This document shows positions 39,468 through 48,262 of a stretch of DNA of 64,000 nt, piece by piece; position 1 is the stretch's first letter, and the number at the start of each line of letters is the position of its first letter. The stretch is taken from assembly GCF_900143075.1 (NCBI RefSeq), contig NZ_FRCY01000002.1, forward strand, positions 248,001 through 312,000. Direction: 5' to 3'. This DNA comes from Cyclobacterium lianum (lineage in GTDB: Bacteria > Bacteroidota > Bacteroidia > Cytophagales > Cyclobacteriaceae). The translations under genes and the position numbers were made by a program. The notes under the pieces were generated by a model that was given only the letters and a program-made list of their open reading frames with translations, did not search any database and was not told the origin of the DNA.

Positions 39468-40193
39468 TTAGGATTTGTTGGCTACCTGTGGCTCGCGTTC
39501 ATGGAGGCCACATTCCTTATGGGAAGTTTCCCACCACCATCTTCCTGCCCGGGGGTCTTCACCGGGTTCTATCGCCCGGGTACACGGTGCACATCCGATG
39601 CTGACGAATCCCTTGTCGTGCAGCGGATTATAGGGGATCTTATTCGTATTGATATAGGATAGCATTTCATCCATGGTCCAGTGCAGCAAGGGATTGTACT
39701 TCAGGATTTGGTTACCCTCATCCCATTCCAGCAGCTGCATGTTTTCCCGGTTTGGGCTTTGTTCCGCCCGCAATCCGGTAATCCAGACACTATTTCCCTT
39801 CAAGGCACGCTTGAGTGGCTCTACTTTTCTAACGTAGCAACAGGATTTCCTGTTCTCCACCGACTGATAAAAACCATTGATACCGTTTTTGGAGACCAGA
39901 TCCTCTACCGCTTTTGTTTCCGGGTAGTAAGGTTTGATATCCACACCATATTTGACAATGGTCCTGGCCAGCAGATCATAGGTCTCGTAGAATAATCTAC
40001 CGGTATCTAAGGTAAATATATTTATCGGCAGACTGTTTTTTGCAATGATTTCTGTAATCACCTGATCTTCCTGCCCCAGAGAAGTGGAAAAGACCACCTT
40101 CCCGGTAAAAAGATCAGTCAACAAACCCATACCTTCATTTATGGAAATGCTATCCAATTTATGGGTCAATTCTTTAATTTTTTTTGCTTCCAT
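39468..40193 (-). CDS. cysH: Adenylylsulfate/phosphoadenylylsulfate reductase, FeS type
   Basis: This 241-residue thioredoxin- or glutathione-dependent reductase makes sulfite from activated sulfate. The PAPS-reductase signature is VFSTSLGQEDQVITEI near the start. The 4Fe-4S ligands CC (KSCCYVRKVEPL) and CAPC (SIGCAPCTRAIEPGED) and the catalytic C-terminal Cys (KECGLH) are all visible. The cluster makes it the bacterial APS-reducing type rather than the E. coli PAPS enzyme (from knowledge of the family). It is the first gene of the operon cysH-sir-cobA-met8. Confidence 0.94.
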   Translation of the reverse strand: MEAKKIKELTHKLDSISINEGMGLLTDLFTGKVVFSTSLGQEDQVITEIIAKNSLPINIFTLDTGRLFYETYDLLARTIVKYGVDIKPYYPETKAVEDLVSKNGINGFYQSVENRKSCCYVRKVEPLKRALKGNSVWITGLRAEQSPNRENMQLLEWDEGNQILKYNPLLHWTMDEMLSYINTNKIPYNPLHDKGFVSIGCAPCTRAIEPGEDPRAGRWWWETSHKECGLHEREPQVANKS

Positions 40194-40272
40194 TGCACAT
40201 TTCGGTTTTCGTGAATTGCAGGGACCGCTCCCCCAACCTCAGTAAGCCCCATAGTATACAGGGCTGCAAATA

Positions 40273-40312
40273 CAAAAGTACATAAAACCTACAAATTATA
40301 TAGAGTAAATGG
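40273..40312 (-). promoter_or_regulatory. Promoter/operator region upstream of cysH
   Basis: On the minus strand TACTTTTG (40280-40273) fits the -7 consensus. Immediately upstream is ACTCTATATAATTTGTAGG, an AT-rich segment that may be the Rrf2 binding site. The Rrf2 gene lies just upstream of cysH on the same strand and ends at 40321. No well-spaced -33 TTTG is seen, as is common for activator-dependent promoters. Confidence 0.4.
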
Positions 40313-40320
40313 AAAAAAAT

Positions 40321-40737
40321 TTACTCGTTGGACAAAATATCCTGCAGGGTCTTCATTTCCAGTATTTTGAGGGTTTCGTCCCGCACTTCTATCATCACCT
40401 TGTTCAAGCCACATTGTTCCTGGTTTTCGCACTCTTCACAAGGTTCGTAATAATTGAGACTCACACAGGGAAGCAGGGCTATCGGGCCGTCCAGCAGACG
40501 GATAATACGGGAAAGGGGGATTTCTTTGGGTTCCTTGATCAGGTAATAGCCTCCACCTTTCCCTTTTTTACTCCCTAAAAAACCGGCCTTTTTCAACTCC
40601 AGCAGGATGTTTTCCAAAAATTTATGGGAAATATTGTGTTTTTCAGAAATTTCGGAAATCAATATGGCTCCCTGCTCTTTGTTTTTACCCAGATAAGTCA
40701 GGGCATGAAAAGCATATTTGGTTTTTTTTGAAAGCAT
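40321..40737 (-). CDS. Rrf2-family transcriptional regulator
   Basis: This 138-residue regulator has an N-terminal winged helix (KTKYAFHALTYLG, SEISEKHNISHKFLENILLEL, SKKGKGGGYYL) typical of Rrf2. The C-terminal half has five cysteines (LPCVSLNYYEPCEECENQEQC), which could bind an FeS cluster, as in IscR and NsrR, or sense thiols. Its place beside the cysH operon suggests control of sulfur assimilation, as for CymR-like proteins. The ligand is not known. Confidence 0.92.
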   Translation of the reverse strand: MLSKKTKYAFHALTYLGKNKEQGAILISEISEKHNISHKFLENILLELKKAGFLGSKKGKGGGYYLIKEPKEIPLSRIIRLLDGPIALLPCVSLNYYEPCEECENQEQCGLNKVMIEVRDETLKILEMKTLQDILSNE

Positions 40738-40881
40738 GCGTCGTGCAAAAATGGTTGTATTGATTAAAGATAAGCACTTTCAATAAAAATGGGCAGAGAA
40801 TTGCACAATTTATGAAAAAAGAGGAGATCTTATAAATTCAAATTGTTCAGGTAGGGTATAAAACCGGTTGATTGGTAAATT

Positions 40882-41244
40882 TCAATGCAGGTAAAACGGA
40901 TAGCCGGTATCGATTCGTTCGCCAAAGGGATGTTTGGAATAGATGGAAAGGTTGATGCTTTCGTCATCCGGATCGGTACCTTCAGGTGCTATCAGATGAA
41001 AATGGTACCCTAAGGTCTCAGCTATACGAGGTCCGGATCCATAGGTTTCCACCATGAGTATCAGGTCCGGGTCAATCTCCCGGATGATGTCTATTACCCG
41101 GTCAGGCCCATCTGGAAGGTCGTTACCGCCGTGCAAGATGTTCCAGGCCATGACCTTCAGCGTCTTTTTACCGGATTGCGCCAGGACATCGGGTTCCAGG
41201 AGAAAAAAGCTAGCAAAGCAGGTGAATAGTATTATTTGTTTCAC
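40882..41244 (-). pseudogene. Truncated endonuclease/exonuclease/phosphatase family gene
   Basis: The 120-codon frame starts with a signal peptide (GTG at 41244, IILFTCFASFFLLEPDVLAQ) and continues with the N-terminal half of an EEP domain (LKVMAWNILHGG, IDIIREIDPDLILMVETY, IYSKHPF). It stops at GYPFYLH, well before the conserved His/Asp motifs of the C-terminal half; full-length family members are about 250-300 residues. The sequence after the stop does not continue the domain in any frame I could follow. A dispersed-type palindrome lies upstream. Confidence 0.65.
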
Positions 41245-41320
41245 TGTGTGGTTTCGTTTATAAATTATACCTGCGATGGGCCGCTTATTTTGATAAAAAG
41301 CGACCGTCTTTAAATATACA

Positions 41321-41370
41321 AAGGTTTCAGCAAATCTCCCTGCCCCCTTGGAAGGGGGATTTGGGTGCAT
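41321..41370. repeat. Dispersed-type palindromic element (CCCCCTTGGAAGGGGG core)
   Basis: The perfect palindrome CCCCCTTGGAAGGGGG (core 41343-41358), with TTTGGGTG after it and CAAATCTCCCTG before it, resembles short repetitive extragenic elements found in many Bacteroidota genomes (from memory). Only one copy is in the window. Confidence 0.5.
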
Positions 41371-41483
41371 ACGGATTTACAGTTAAGATATTACCCTGAG
41401 ACTTTCTCAGCCCGTCTCAAGGACACCAATTCAGCTTTAAGCTGCCATTCAGCAACTCCAATCATTCTAAGATCGACGTGTAA

Positions 41484-41523
41484 ACAAAAAAAGGGAAGGC
41501 GAGTTTCAATACCCACCTTCCCT
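41484..41523 (-). terminator. Intrinsic terminator of htpG
   Basis: On the minus strand an 8-bp stem (AGGGAAGG with CCTTCCCT, plus coordinates 41516-41523 and 41492-41499) is followed by a T run. It lies 22 bases after the htpG stop. Confidence 0.85.
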
Positions 41524-41545
41524 TACTGTATTCCTGTTTGTTTGT

Positions 41546-43426
41546 TTAGATCAACTCCACGCTTCTTTTCACAAAGGCAGTGAGCTCTTTTCCTTTCAGC
41601 AGTCCCTGAGAAAGCAGGGCCAGGTCAAAAGCCTGCTTGGCCAACCTTTCCTGTTCTGCAGCATCTTCTGATTTCAAAATCCGGTCAATTACCGGGTGAT
41701 TTCCGTTTACGCCCACCTTATAATTGTCCGGCATGGCCCCGTAGAATCCCATGCCTCCGTTTTGCGCCATGTCCTTCATCCTTCGCATAAATTCGTCCAT
41801 GGTCACCGTCACGGGCAATTCCTCCGGACTGGAACCCTGAACTTCCACCGAATAGGTCTTGCTGTCAATGGCCTTCTCAAATATTTCTTTCACCTTTTTG
41901 GATTGCTCCTCAGTCAGCAGGTTCTCATATCCGCCTTCCTTCTCGATCAGCTTGTCCACTACATCGGCATCCACCCGCTTCAGGCTGGCATTTTCCAGTT
42001 TACCTTCCAAATGCTGGATAAAATGGCTGTCAATGGGCGAATCCATCAGCAACACATCGTAATCCTTTTTATTGGCCGACTGGATAAAGCTGTCCTGCTT
42101 ATCAGGATCTGTGGCATACAGATAAACCAGTTTATCGTCTTTGCCGGTTTGGAAAGGTTTCACTTTCTCCCGGTATTCGTCCAGTGTATAATGCTCACCC
42201 TTCGTATTGGTAAACAGGGCAAAATCTTTTCCTTTCTCGTAAAACTTGTCTTCAGAGATCATCCCGTATTTCACAAAAAGACCAATGTCAGCCCACTTGC
42301 TTTCGTAGACTTTCCTGTCCTTTTTGAACAATTCACCCAGCTTGTCCGCTACCTTTTTGGTGATATAATTGTTGATTTTCTTGACGTTGCTATCTGCCTG
42401 CAGAAAGCTTCGGGAAACATTCAAGGGAATGTCGGGTGAGTCAATCACCCCGTGCAGCAGCATTAGGAATTCCGGTACAATATCCTTTACCTCATCGGTG
42501 ATGAAAACCTGCCGGCTGAACAATTTGATTTTATTGCGCTGCAGTTCAAAGTCTTTCTTTACTTTGGGAAAATACAGGACTCCGGTAAGGTTGAATGGAT
42601 AATCCACATTCAGATGGATCCAGAAAAGCGGATCTTCGCTCATAGGATACAATTCCTTATAGAATTTAAGGTAATCCTCGTCTTTTAACTCGCTTGGCGC
42701 CTGTGTCCAGATGGGGTCGGTGGTATTGACTATATTGTCAACTTCTACCGATTTCCATTTCTTCTCTCCCTTGTCATCTACCCCGTCTTCTACACTTTCG
42801 GTTTTGGTTTCAAACCTGATCGGAACCGGAAGGAACTTGGCATACTTGTCAAGAATTTCCTGCAGCTTCCACTTATCCAGAAACTCCTCCGACTCACTAT
42901 TGATGTGCAGGATCACGTCCGTTCCCCTTTCGGTTTTGTCGCCGGGACTGATTTCAAATTCGGTGCTGCCATCACAGACCCATTTGGCCGGCTCAGCGCC
43001 TTCCTCTCGGGATAGGGAATGGATTTCCACCGTGTCGGCCACCATAAAGGCCGAGTAAAAACCCAGACCAAACTTACCAATGATCTCATTGGCATCCTTG
43101 GCATCTTTGAACTTCTCTACAAATTCGGATGCTCCGGAAAAGGCAATCTGGTTGATGTATTTTTTGATTTCTTCGGCAGTCATGCCAATACCTTTATCCG
43201 ATACGGTAATGGTCTTTTTGTCTTTGTCAAAGCTGACATCGATGGTCAGGTCGCCCAGCTCTCCTTTGTACTCACCCAAAGCAGCCAGCCTTTTGATTTT
43301 CTGCGTAGCGTCTACTGCGTTGGAAACGAGTTCCCTGAGAAAAATCTCATTATCAGAATAGAGAAACTTCTTGATAATGGGGAAAATATTTTCGGTATGG
43401 ATCGAAATGGTACCTTTCTCCTGCAT
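41546..43426 (-). CDS. htpG: Molecular chaperone HtpG (Hsp90)
   Basis: This 626-residue Hsp90 family chaperone has the N-terminal GHKL ATPase domain at 1-210 (YSDNEIFLRELVSNAVDATQ, SDKGIGMTAEEI, GKFGLGFYSAFMVAD). The middle domain follows with its catalytic-loop Arg region (VSRSFLQADSNV), and the C-terminal dimerisation domain ends VDRILKSEDAAEQERLA. It assists client folding and stress survival in the cytoplasm. The length is typical for bacteria. The gene is a single unit with its own terminator. Confidence 0.97.
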   Translation of the reverse strand: MQEKGTISIHTENIFPIIKKFLYSDNEIFLRELVSNAVDATQKIKRLAALGEYKGELGDLTIDVSFDKDKKTITVSDKGIGMTAEEIKKYINQIAFSGASEFVEKFKDAKDANEIIGKFGLGFYSAFMVADTVEIHSLSREEGAEPAKWVCDGSTEFEISPGDKTERGTDVILHINSESEEFLDKWKLQEILDKYAKFLPVPIRFETKTESVEDGVDDKGEKKWKSVEVDNIVNTTDPIWTQAPSELKDEDYLKFYKELYPMSEDPLFWIHLNVDYPFNLTGVLYFPKVKKDFELQRNKIKLFSRQVFITDEVKDIVPEFLMLLHGVIDSPDIPLNVSRSFLQADSNVKKINNYITKKVADKLGELFKKDRKVYESKWADIGLFVKYGMISEDKFYEKGKDFALFTNTKGEHYTLDEYREKVKPFQTGKDDKLVYLYATDPDKQDSFIQSANKKDYDVLLMDSPIDSHFIQHLEGKLENASLKRVDADVVDKLIEKEGGYENLLTEEQSKKVKEIFEKAIDSKTYSVEVQGSSPEELPVTVTMDEFMRRMKDMAQNGGMGFYGAMPDNYKVGVNGNHPVIDRILKSEDAAEQERLAKQAFDLALLSQGLLKGKELTAFVKRSVELI

Positions 43427-43659
43427 GGTATTTTTTATTTTTATGTAAACAAAGTCCTTATTGTAGAAATGGCTGGATCAAGTCTTGTTCCAAATTCATT
43501 TTAATGCCAAATTGTCAGTACCTGTTTCCGTTTAAAGATATCCTCTATTCCACATAAGGGAGCGTCAAGCGAGTTTACATGGAAGAATCCTGATTGACGA
43601 TTCCCTAACTTTATTCAGAATATTTTGGTATTATGCGACACTATCAAAACAAGCCCAAC

Positions 43660-46068
43660 ATGCGACAGCTTTTCCTATTTCTCATCACCAGCATGACTCC
43701 CTTTGTCGACCACTGCCAAATGTTAGGTAATGAAAATAGTCCCTCATCGGGAATGGAACTTTGGTATACCTCCCCCGCCGACAACTGGCTGGCAGCCCTT
43801 CCCATTGGCAATGGGCGACTGGGAGCCATGGTTTATGGAGGCCTGCAGCAGGAACAAATTCAGCTCAATGAGGAAAGCTTATGGGCAGGGATGCCTGAAG
43901 ACCCATACCCAGAAGATATCCGCAAACATTATGAAGCGTTCCAGCGATTGAACCTGGAAGGAAAATACCAGGAAGCCCTGAACTATGGGATGGAGCATTT
44001 GGCCGTGTCCCCTACCTCTATACGTTCCTATGAGCCGCTAGGTAAGCTACACATTTCCTTTGACCAGCAGGGCACGCCGGAAAATTACCGCAGATCCCTG
44101 GATATGGAAACAGGATTAGTAACAGTAACCTACAGCATTGAGGGAAAAAGATTTGTCAGGGAAGCTTTTGCTTCCAACAAATACAACGTGGTTTTTTATC
44201 GCTTTGAGAGTTTGGATGGAGCCCCGGTAAGCAGCTCGATCCGTTCTGACCGGGAAAAGGACATTGTTCAGCGTGTAGGAGAAAACCAAATTCTTTACGT
44301 AGATGGTCAGGTATATGACAATCCGGATGGCTACGATGATAATCCGGGAGGCTCGGGTGAAACAGGGCAGCACATGAAGTTCGCGGCCCAAATAATGGCA
44401 TCCCTGGACGATGGTACCATCAGTGGAAATGAGAATACCCTCAACATAAAAAATAGTACCGGATACACTATTATTGTCAGTGCAGCAACGGATTATAATT
44501 TAGCTGAATTGAACTTTGACAGAAACATTGACGCTAAAGACACTGCCTTGAAATTTTTAGAAGATGCTGCTGAAACAGCTTACGAAACCGCTAAACAGGC
44601 GCATATTTCCGAGCACAGCGAGATGTTTAACCGGGTCAAACTTTCTATGGGAGGTACCCTTCAGGATACCATTCCCACAGACAAACGTTTGGCGCTGCTG
44701 CGTCAGGGCAGAAACGACAACCACCTTACGGAATTGTTCTTTCAATACGGAAGGTACCTCCTGATGGGTAGCTCGGTCAACAGGGCCATTCTGCCTGCAA
44801 ACCTTCAGGGCATCTGGAACAAGGAAATGTGGGCTCCCTGGGAATCGGATTTTCACCTAAACATCAATCTACAGATGAACTACTGGCCTGCCGACCTGAC
44901 CAATCTATCCGAGGCTTTTGTTCCCCTTTCCAATTTTATGGTAAAATTGGCGGAAAACGGTAGCACTACCGCAGAAAATTTCATCGGTTCCTCCGGTTGG
45001 ATGGCCCATCATGTCTCCAATCCATTTGGACGAACGACTCCCTCCGGGTCGACCAGGGAATCTCAGGTTACCAACGGTTATTCCAACCCCCTGGCAGGTG
45101 CCTGGATGTCGCTATCCCTATGGCGGCACTATGAGTTTACCCAAGATCAAGACTATTTAAAAGAAACGTCCTACCCAGTGATTGCCGGCGCTGCCCGGTT
45201 TATTTTGGACTTCCTGAAGGAGAATGAAAAAGGCGAATTGGTCACGTCTCCTTCCTACTCACCAGAGAACGCCTATATTGATCCAACTACCGGCAAGCCA
45301 ACGAGAAACACCACGGCTGCCAGCATGGACATCCAAATCATCAATGACATTTTTACGGCCTGCCTGAAAGCAGAGGAAATCCTTGGAGCGCAGCAATTGA
45401 CTGCGGAAATAGAAAAAGCAAGGGCTAAATTACCTCCGATTAAAATTGGCAATGACGGCACCCTTCAGGAATGGTACGAGGACTATGAGGAGGCGGAGCC
45501 CGGCCACCGGCACATGTCTCACCTTTACGCCTTGTACCCGTCCAATCAAATCACTGCAGCAACACCCGAATTGTTCCAGGCTGCTGAAAAAACCATCGAA
45601 AGGCGACTTGCTTATGGTGGCGGCGGACAAACCGGCTGGAGCAGGGCATGGATTATCAATTTTTATGCGCGTTTACAGCAGGGAGACGAGGCCCTGGATC
45701 ACATCCATCAAATGATGGCCAGCCAACTGGCTCCCAATATGTTTGATTTGCTGGGCGAGATCTTTCAGATTGAAGGCAATTTTGGGGCCACAGCAGGCAT
45801 TGCCGAAATGCTCCTGCAGTCCCATGAGGATGGAATCATCCGCTTATTACCAGCCCTGCCTGAAGCATGGGCTACGGGCAAGGTAAGCGGACTGAAAGCA
45901 CGCGGGAATTTTGAGGTAAGTATGGAATGGGAAGCCGGCAACCTTAAAAAAGCGACTATTCTGGCACTGAGCGGTGGAAAAGCCAAGGTGCTTTATAAGG
46001 ATAAGGAATGGCTTATTGACTTAAAAAAAGGGGAGTCGGAATCGGTCTTTCCCGGATTTGAGGACTAG
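43660..46068 (+). CDS. Secreted glycoside hydrolase family 95 (alpha-L-fucosidase type)
   Basis: This 802-residue GH95 enzyme has a signal peptide (LFLFLITSMTPFVDHCQ), an N-terminal beta domain (ELWYTSPADNWLAALPIGNGRLGAMVYG by parts: WLAALPIGNGRLGAM), and an (alpha/alpha)6 catalytic barrel with LQGIWNKEMWAPWESD and EPGHRHMSHLYALYP, the GH95 hallmark. A final beta domain follows. Known activities are removal of alpha-1,2-linked L-fucose and, in some members, L-galactose. It is not inside a SusCD locus here. The ATG at 43660 is chosen over one 9 codons upstream because it begins the signal peptide. Confidence 0.93.
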   Translation: MRQLFLFLITSMTPFVDHCQMLGNENSPSSGMELWYTSPADNWLAALPIGNGRLGAMVYGGLQQEQIQLNEESLWAGMPEDPYPEDIRKHYEAFQRLNLEGKYQEALNYGMEHLAVSPTSIRSYEPLGKLHISFDQQGTPENYRRSLDMETGLVTVTYSIEGKRFVREAFASNKYNVVFYRFESLDGAPVSSSIRSDREKDIVQRVGENQILYVDGQVYDNPDGYDDNPGGSGETGQHMKFAAQIMASLDDGTISGNENTLNIKNSTGYTIIVSAATDYNLAELNFDRNIDAKDTALKFLEDAAETAYETAKQAHISEHSEMFNRVKLSMGGTLQDTIPTDKRLALLRQGRNDNHLTELFFQYGRYLLMGSSVNRAILPANLQGIWNKEMWAPWESDFHLNINLQMNYWPADLTNLSEAFVPLSNFMVKLAENGSTTAENFIGSSGWMAHHVSNPFGRTTPSGSTRESQVTNGYSNPLAGAWMSLSLWRHYEFTQDQDYLKETSYPVIAGAARFILDFLKENEKGELVTSPSYSPENAYIDPTTGKPTRNTTAASMDIQIINDIFTACLKAEEILGAQQLTAEIEKARAKLPPIKIGNDGTLQEWYEDYEEAEPGHRHMSHLYALYPSNQITAATPELFQAAEKTIERRLAYGGGGQTGWSRAWIINFYARLQQGDEALDHIHQMMASQLAPNMFDLLGEIFQIEGNFGATAGIAEMLLQSHEDGIIRLLPALPEAWATGKVSGLKARGNFEVSMEWEAGNLKKATILALSGGKAKVLYKDKEWLIDLKKGESESVFPGFED

Positions 46069-46103
46069 GAAGAGGTAAGGGTGAAGTTCTGATCCTTTAC
46101 AAT

Positions 46104-46403
46104 TTATAAGAAAGTTAATCCAATTCTTTTATTTAGTCCTTGTTCAAAAATCCTTATCAAGGTCGATAATTGTATATTCCCTTTTCCATTTTCAAGTTTA
46201 GAAATATAGCTTTTCTTCGTCCCTGCCTTTTCTGCCAACTGTTCCTGAGTCAGATTGGCGGCCTTCCTTGCTGCCTTCAACATTTCGCTTACAATAAACA
46301 TTTGGGCACTTTCTTCATATTTAATTCGGCTTGCACTCCCCACTTTTCCATGCTCAAATTCAATCAGCTCATCAAATGTTTTGAGATCCTTATAATTTTT
46401 CAT
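46104..46403 (-). CDS. XRE-family HTH protein, HigA-like orphan antitoxin
   Basis: This 99-residue protein has an N-terminal linker (KTFDELIEFEHGKVGS) and a C-terminal helix-turn-helix of the XRE type (residues about 45-95, ARKAANLTQEQLAEKAGTKK, YISKLENGKGNIQLSTLIRI). It is like the antitoxin of Gp49/HigB-type systems, in which the toxin gene is directly upstream. No toxin frame is found upstream here (46404-47028), so it is an orphan or a remnant. The ATG at 46403 is preferred to one 36 codons upstream, whose added sequence looks non-coding. Confidence 0.85.
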   Translation of the reverse strand: MKNYKDLKTFDELIEFEHGKVGSASRIKYEESAQMFIVSEMLKAARKAANLTQEQLAEKAGTKKSYISKLENGKGNIQLSTLIRIFEQGLNKRIGLTFL

Positions 46404-47028
46404 GGTTTTGGTTTTTTTGGACAATTCTGTGAGGGCTTTGACTCCAAATTTTTGTCTTGACGGAAGAACGAAAAAGATTTCAGGGCTAACGCCCCTCATT
46501 TTCGCCGACACAGGTTTCTTCTAATAAGATTACAGGGCTACGCCCCTGGTTTTAGTCACAAAATTAATGGGTGGGACTTTTTACTCAAGTTCCACAAGAT
46601 GTGCTCTATTGAGCAAATAGGACGATTGTAGTTGCTGCTAAAACAGATTTTCACCCCACTTTATTCAAAGTGAGGTGAAAAATTACCAAGAATTTCCCGT
46701 TCACAGTCCAACAAATCCGCATTTTTGGCAACTGCATTGCTGTTATGAGGAAAATGAGATATCTACGAATTGGACCCGTATTGGTATAATTCAAAAGAAG
46801 GATTAACTGGTTCCAATACTAAATTCCAGTAAATTAAAATGATTCAATTGGCATGTCACAAACGGGCCTGGAGCCTGTGTAGCTATAAAAGGTTTATTTG
46901 AAATATATAAATTTCTGTAAACTATTCGAGCAAGAAATTTCTCTTTCAAACCATTGATTTCTCCGACAGTCGGTTTCTTAACAAAACGAGTCCGATTTGC
47001 TAATGGATTAACCGTTTGGTTTACCCCA
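46404..47028. other. Gene-free stretch upstream of the orphan antitoxin
   Basis: This stretch contains two copies of an AGGGCTAACGCCCCT-like palindrome and AT-rich sequence, and no protein-like frame over 60 codons. It is where a toxin partner would be expected. Confidence 0.5.
46482..46548. repeat. Two tandem copies of a CAGGGCTACGCCCCTG palindrome
   Basis: Copy 1 (46482-46496, AGGGCTAACGCCCCT) and copy 2 (46533-46548, CAGGGCTACGCCCCTG) are the same palindrome with one base inserted in copy 1. They lie about 37 bases apart, between the orphan antitoxin and the gene-free stretch. Confidence 0.55.
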
Positions 47029-47523
47029 TTATTCCTTGGTCAGTGCTTCAAGCCTCTCCTGAAAGTTCGGGAACGAGGGATTGCCCATTCCTATTTTGCG
47101 ATCATCCTTTAGCAAAAATGAAATAAAGGATACTTCCCCGATACCGTTCGCTTCATAAAATTCCCTATTCGGATCGTGAATTACGGGGTGCGAAAAATTG
47201 TTCTCTCTCAATTGCCGTATCAATTTGGAAGGATCTTTTTCCGAGATGTAGAAAAGGAAGGCGACCTCCTTGTTGTTTGATATCGCAGGTTGCCAGTCCA
47301 GGGTAGTAATGGACCGGCCGACTTTATTCATATATACTGCCACCTTGTATTTACTGTCAAACCAGCTGGTGTCAAATTTAACGGAATCGTCTGGCTCAAT
47401 TACAGTTATATCTGTTGGGAAAACCATTTGTTTTCCGTCCCCGCCGGATGAATTACAGCCTACAGAAATGGTCAGAACGAAGCATAAAAAGATGATGTTT
47501 TGTATCAGATAGTTGGTTTTCAT
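47029..47523 (-). CDS. Lipoprotein with thioredoxin-fold-like C-terminus, unknown function
   Basis: This 164-residue lipoprotein has lipobox VGCNSS after an N-terminal signal (NIIFLCFVLTISVGC). The rest has alternating beta/alpha segments: VAFLFYISEKDPSKLIRQL, HPVIHDPNREFYEANGI, SFISFLLKDDRKIGMGNPSF. These match the thioredoxin-fold relatives of TlpA that lack a CXXC pair. It starts 11 bases after the end of the broken propeller gene and is the last gene of the peptide/propeller operon. I do not know its function. Lipoproteins of this kind are seen with NVEALA/propeller clusters in Bacteroides (from memory). Confidence 0.75.
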   Translation of the reverse strand: MKTNYLIQNIIFLCFVLTISVGCNSSGGDGKQMVFPTDITVIEPDDSVKFDTSWFDSKYKVAVYMNKVGRSITTLDWQPAISNNKEVAFLFYISEKDPSKLIRQLRENNFSHPVIHDPNREFYEANGIGEVSFISFLLKDDRKIGMGNPSFPNFQERLEALTKE

Positions 47524-47534
47524 TGGGATTTGGT

Positions 47535-48220
47535 TTAAGTACTGAATTGTAGGTCGGAATAAACCAAAATTGGATTGTCATGATTCTTCAGTTCATTTAA
47601 GACTTCGGCTACAATTTTATTGCCTTCAAATTTTTCAGCATTCCGGATCAGATTTAAGGGATGGGTTGAAAAAACAATTTTGCCTGAATCTGTTATGGCA
47701 ACGGAACGCTTAAAAATATCCCCCCAGCCTTCCTCCAGTTTATTTTTTTCAAAGGAAAACCTATTACATCCAGCTGAAGCGTTTCAATGACCTTTTTATC
47801 CGCTATAGAAAGCACTACCACCTCTGAATAGGAGCCCTTTCCGACCAGAAGTTCTACTCCCTTTTCGGAAACCGTAAAGTCATAAATCCGGCTGACTTTT
47901 CCCGCGCCTTCTCCTGTGCTGATTATTTTGCCCAAATATTGGCCGCTGTGGTCAAATTGGTGCACGGCATCTCTGATTTCTTCATCGAAAACAAAAATAA
48001 AATCAGGAGTGAGCTTTACCTTTAGATTGTCGGATAAAAAATTATTTCCTGTTGTCTCCAGCGGAACTATTTTATCCATTTTATAAGAAAAAGTATTTAT
48101 TTCTACATTTTAAAACAGAATATGCTGGCTTTCCTCACCTTCAATTGTATAAGTGACAGGTCTATCACAAGCGGAGAAAGATATAATCCATATAAATATG
48201 CAGTAAAATTTGTTTTTCAC
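47535..48220 (-). pseudogene. Broken 6-bladed beta-propeller lipoprotein gene
   Basis: A GTG-started lipoprotein signal (48220, FIWIISFSACDRP) is cut by an in-frame TAA at 48110-48112. The frame then continues NVEINTFSYKMDKIVPLETT, the usual propeller start, down to about 47750. There it loses frame, at an A7 run (47743-47749) or at a G6 run near 47720-47725. The -1 frame then gives GDIFKRSVAITDSGKIVFST and ends NPILVYSDLQFST at 47535, a normal propeller end. Two independent lesions in an otherwise complete sequence make a pseudogene likely. The intact paralogue is immediately upstream. Confidence 0.8.
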
Positions 48221-48262
48221 ATCATGTTAACTTGTAAAACCATAACGTATTGATTAAATATC

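Noticed and set aside
47720-47749. Programmed -1 frameshift in the second propeller gene
   Set aside because: An A7 run is a possible slippery site, but the additional in-frame TAA at 48110-48112 makes simple decay the better explanation.
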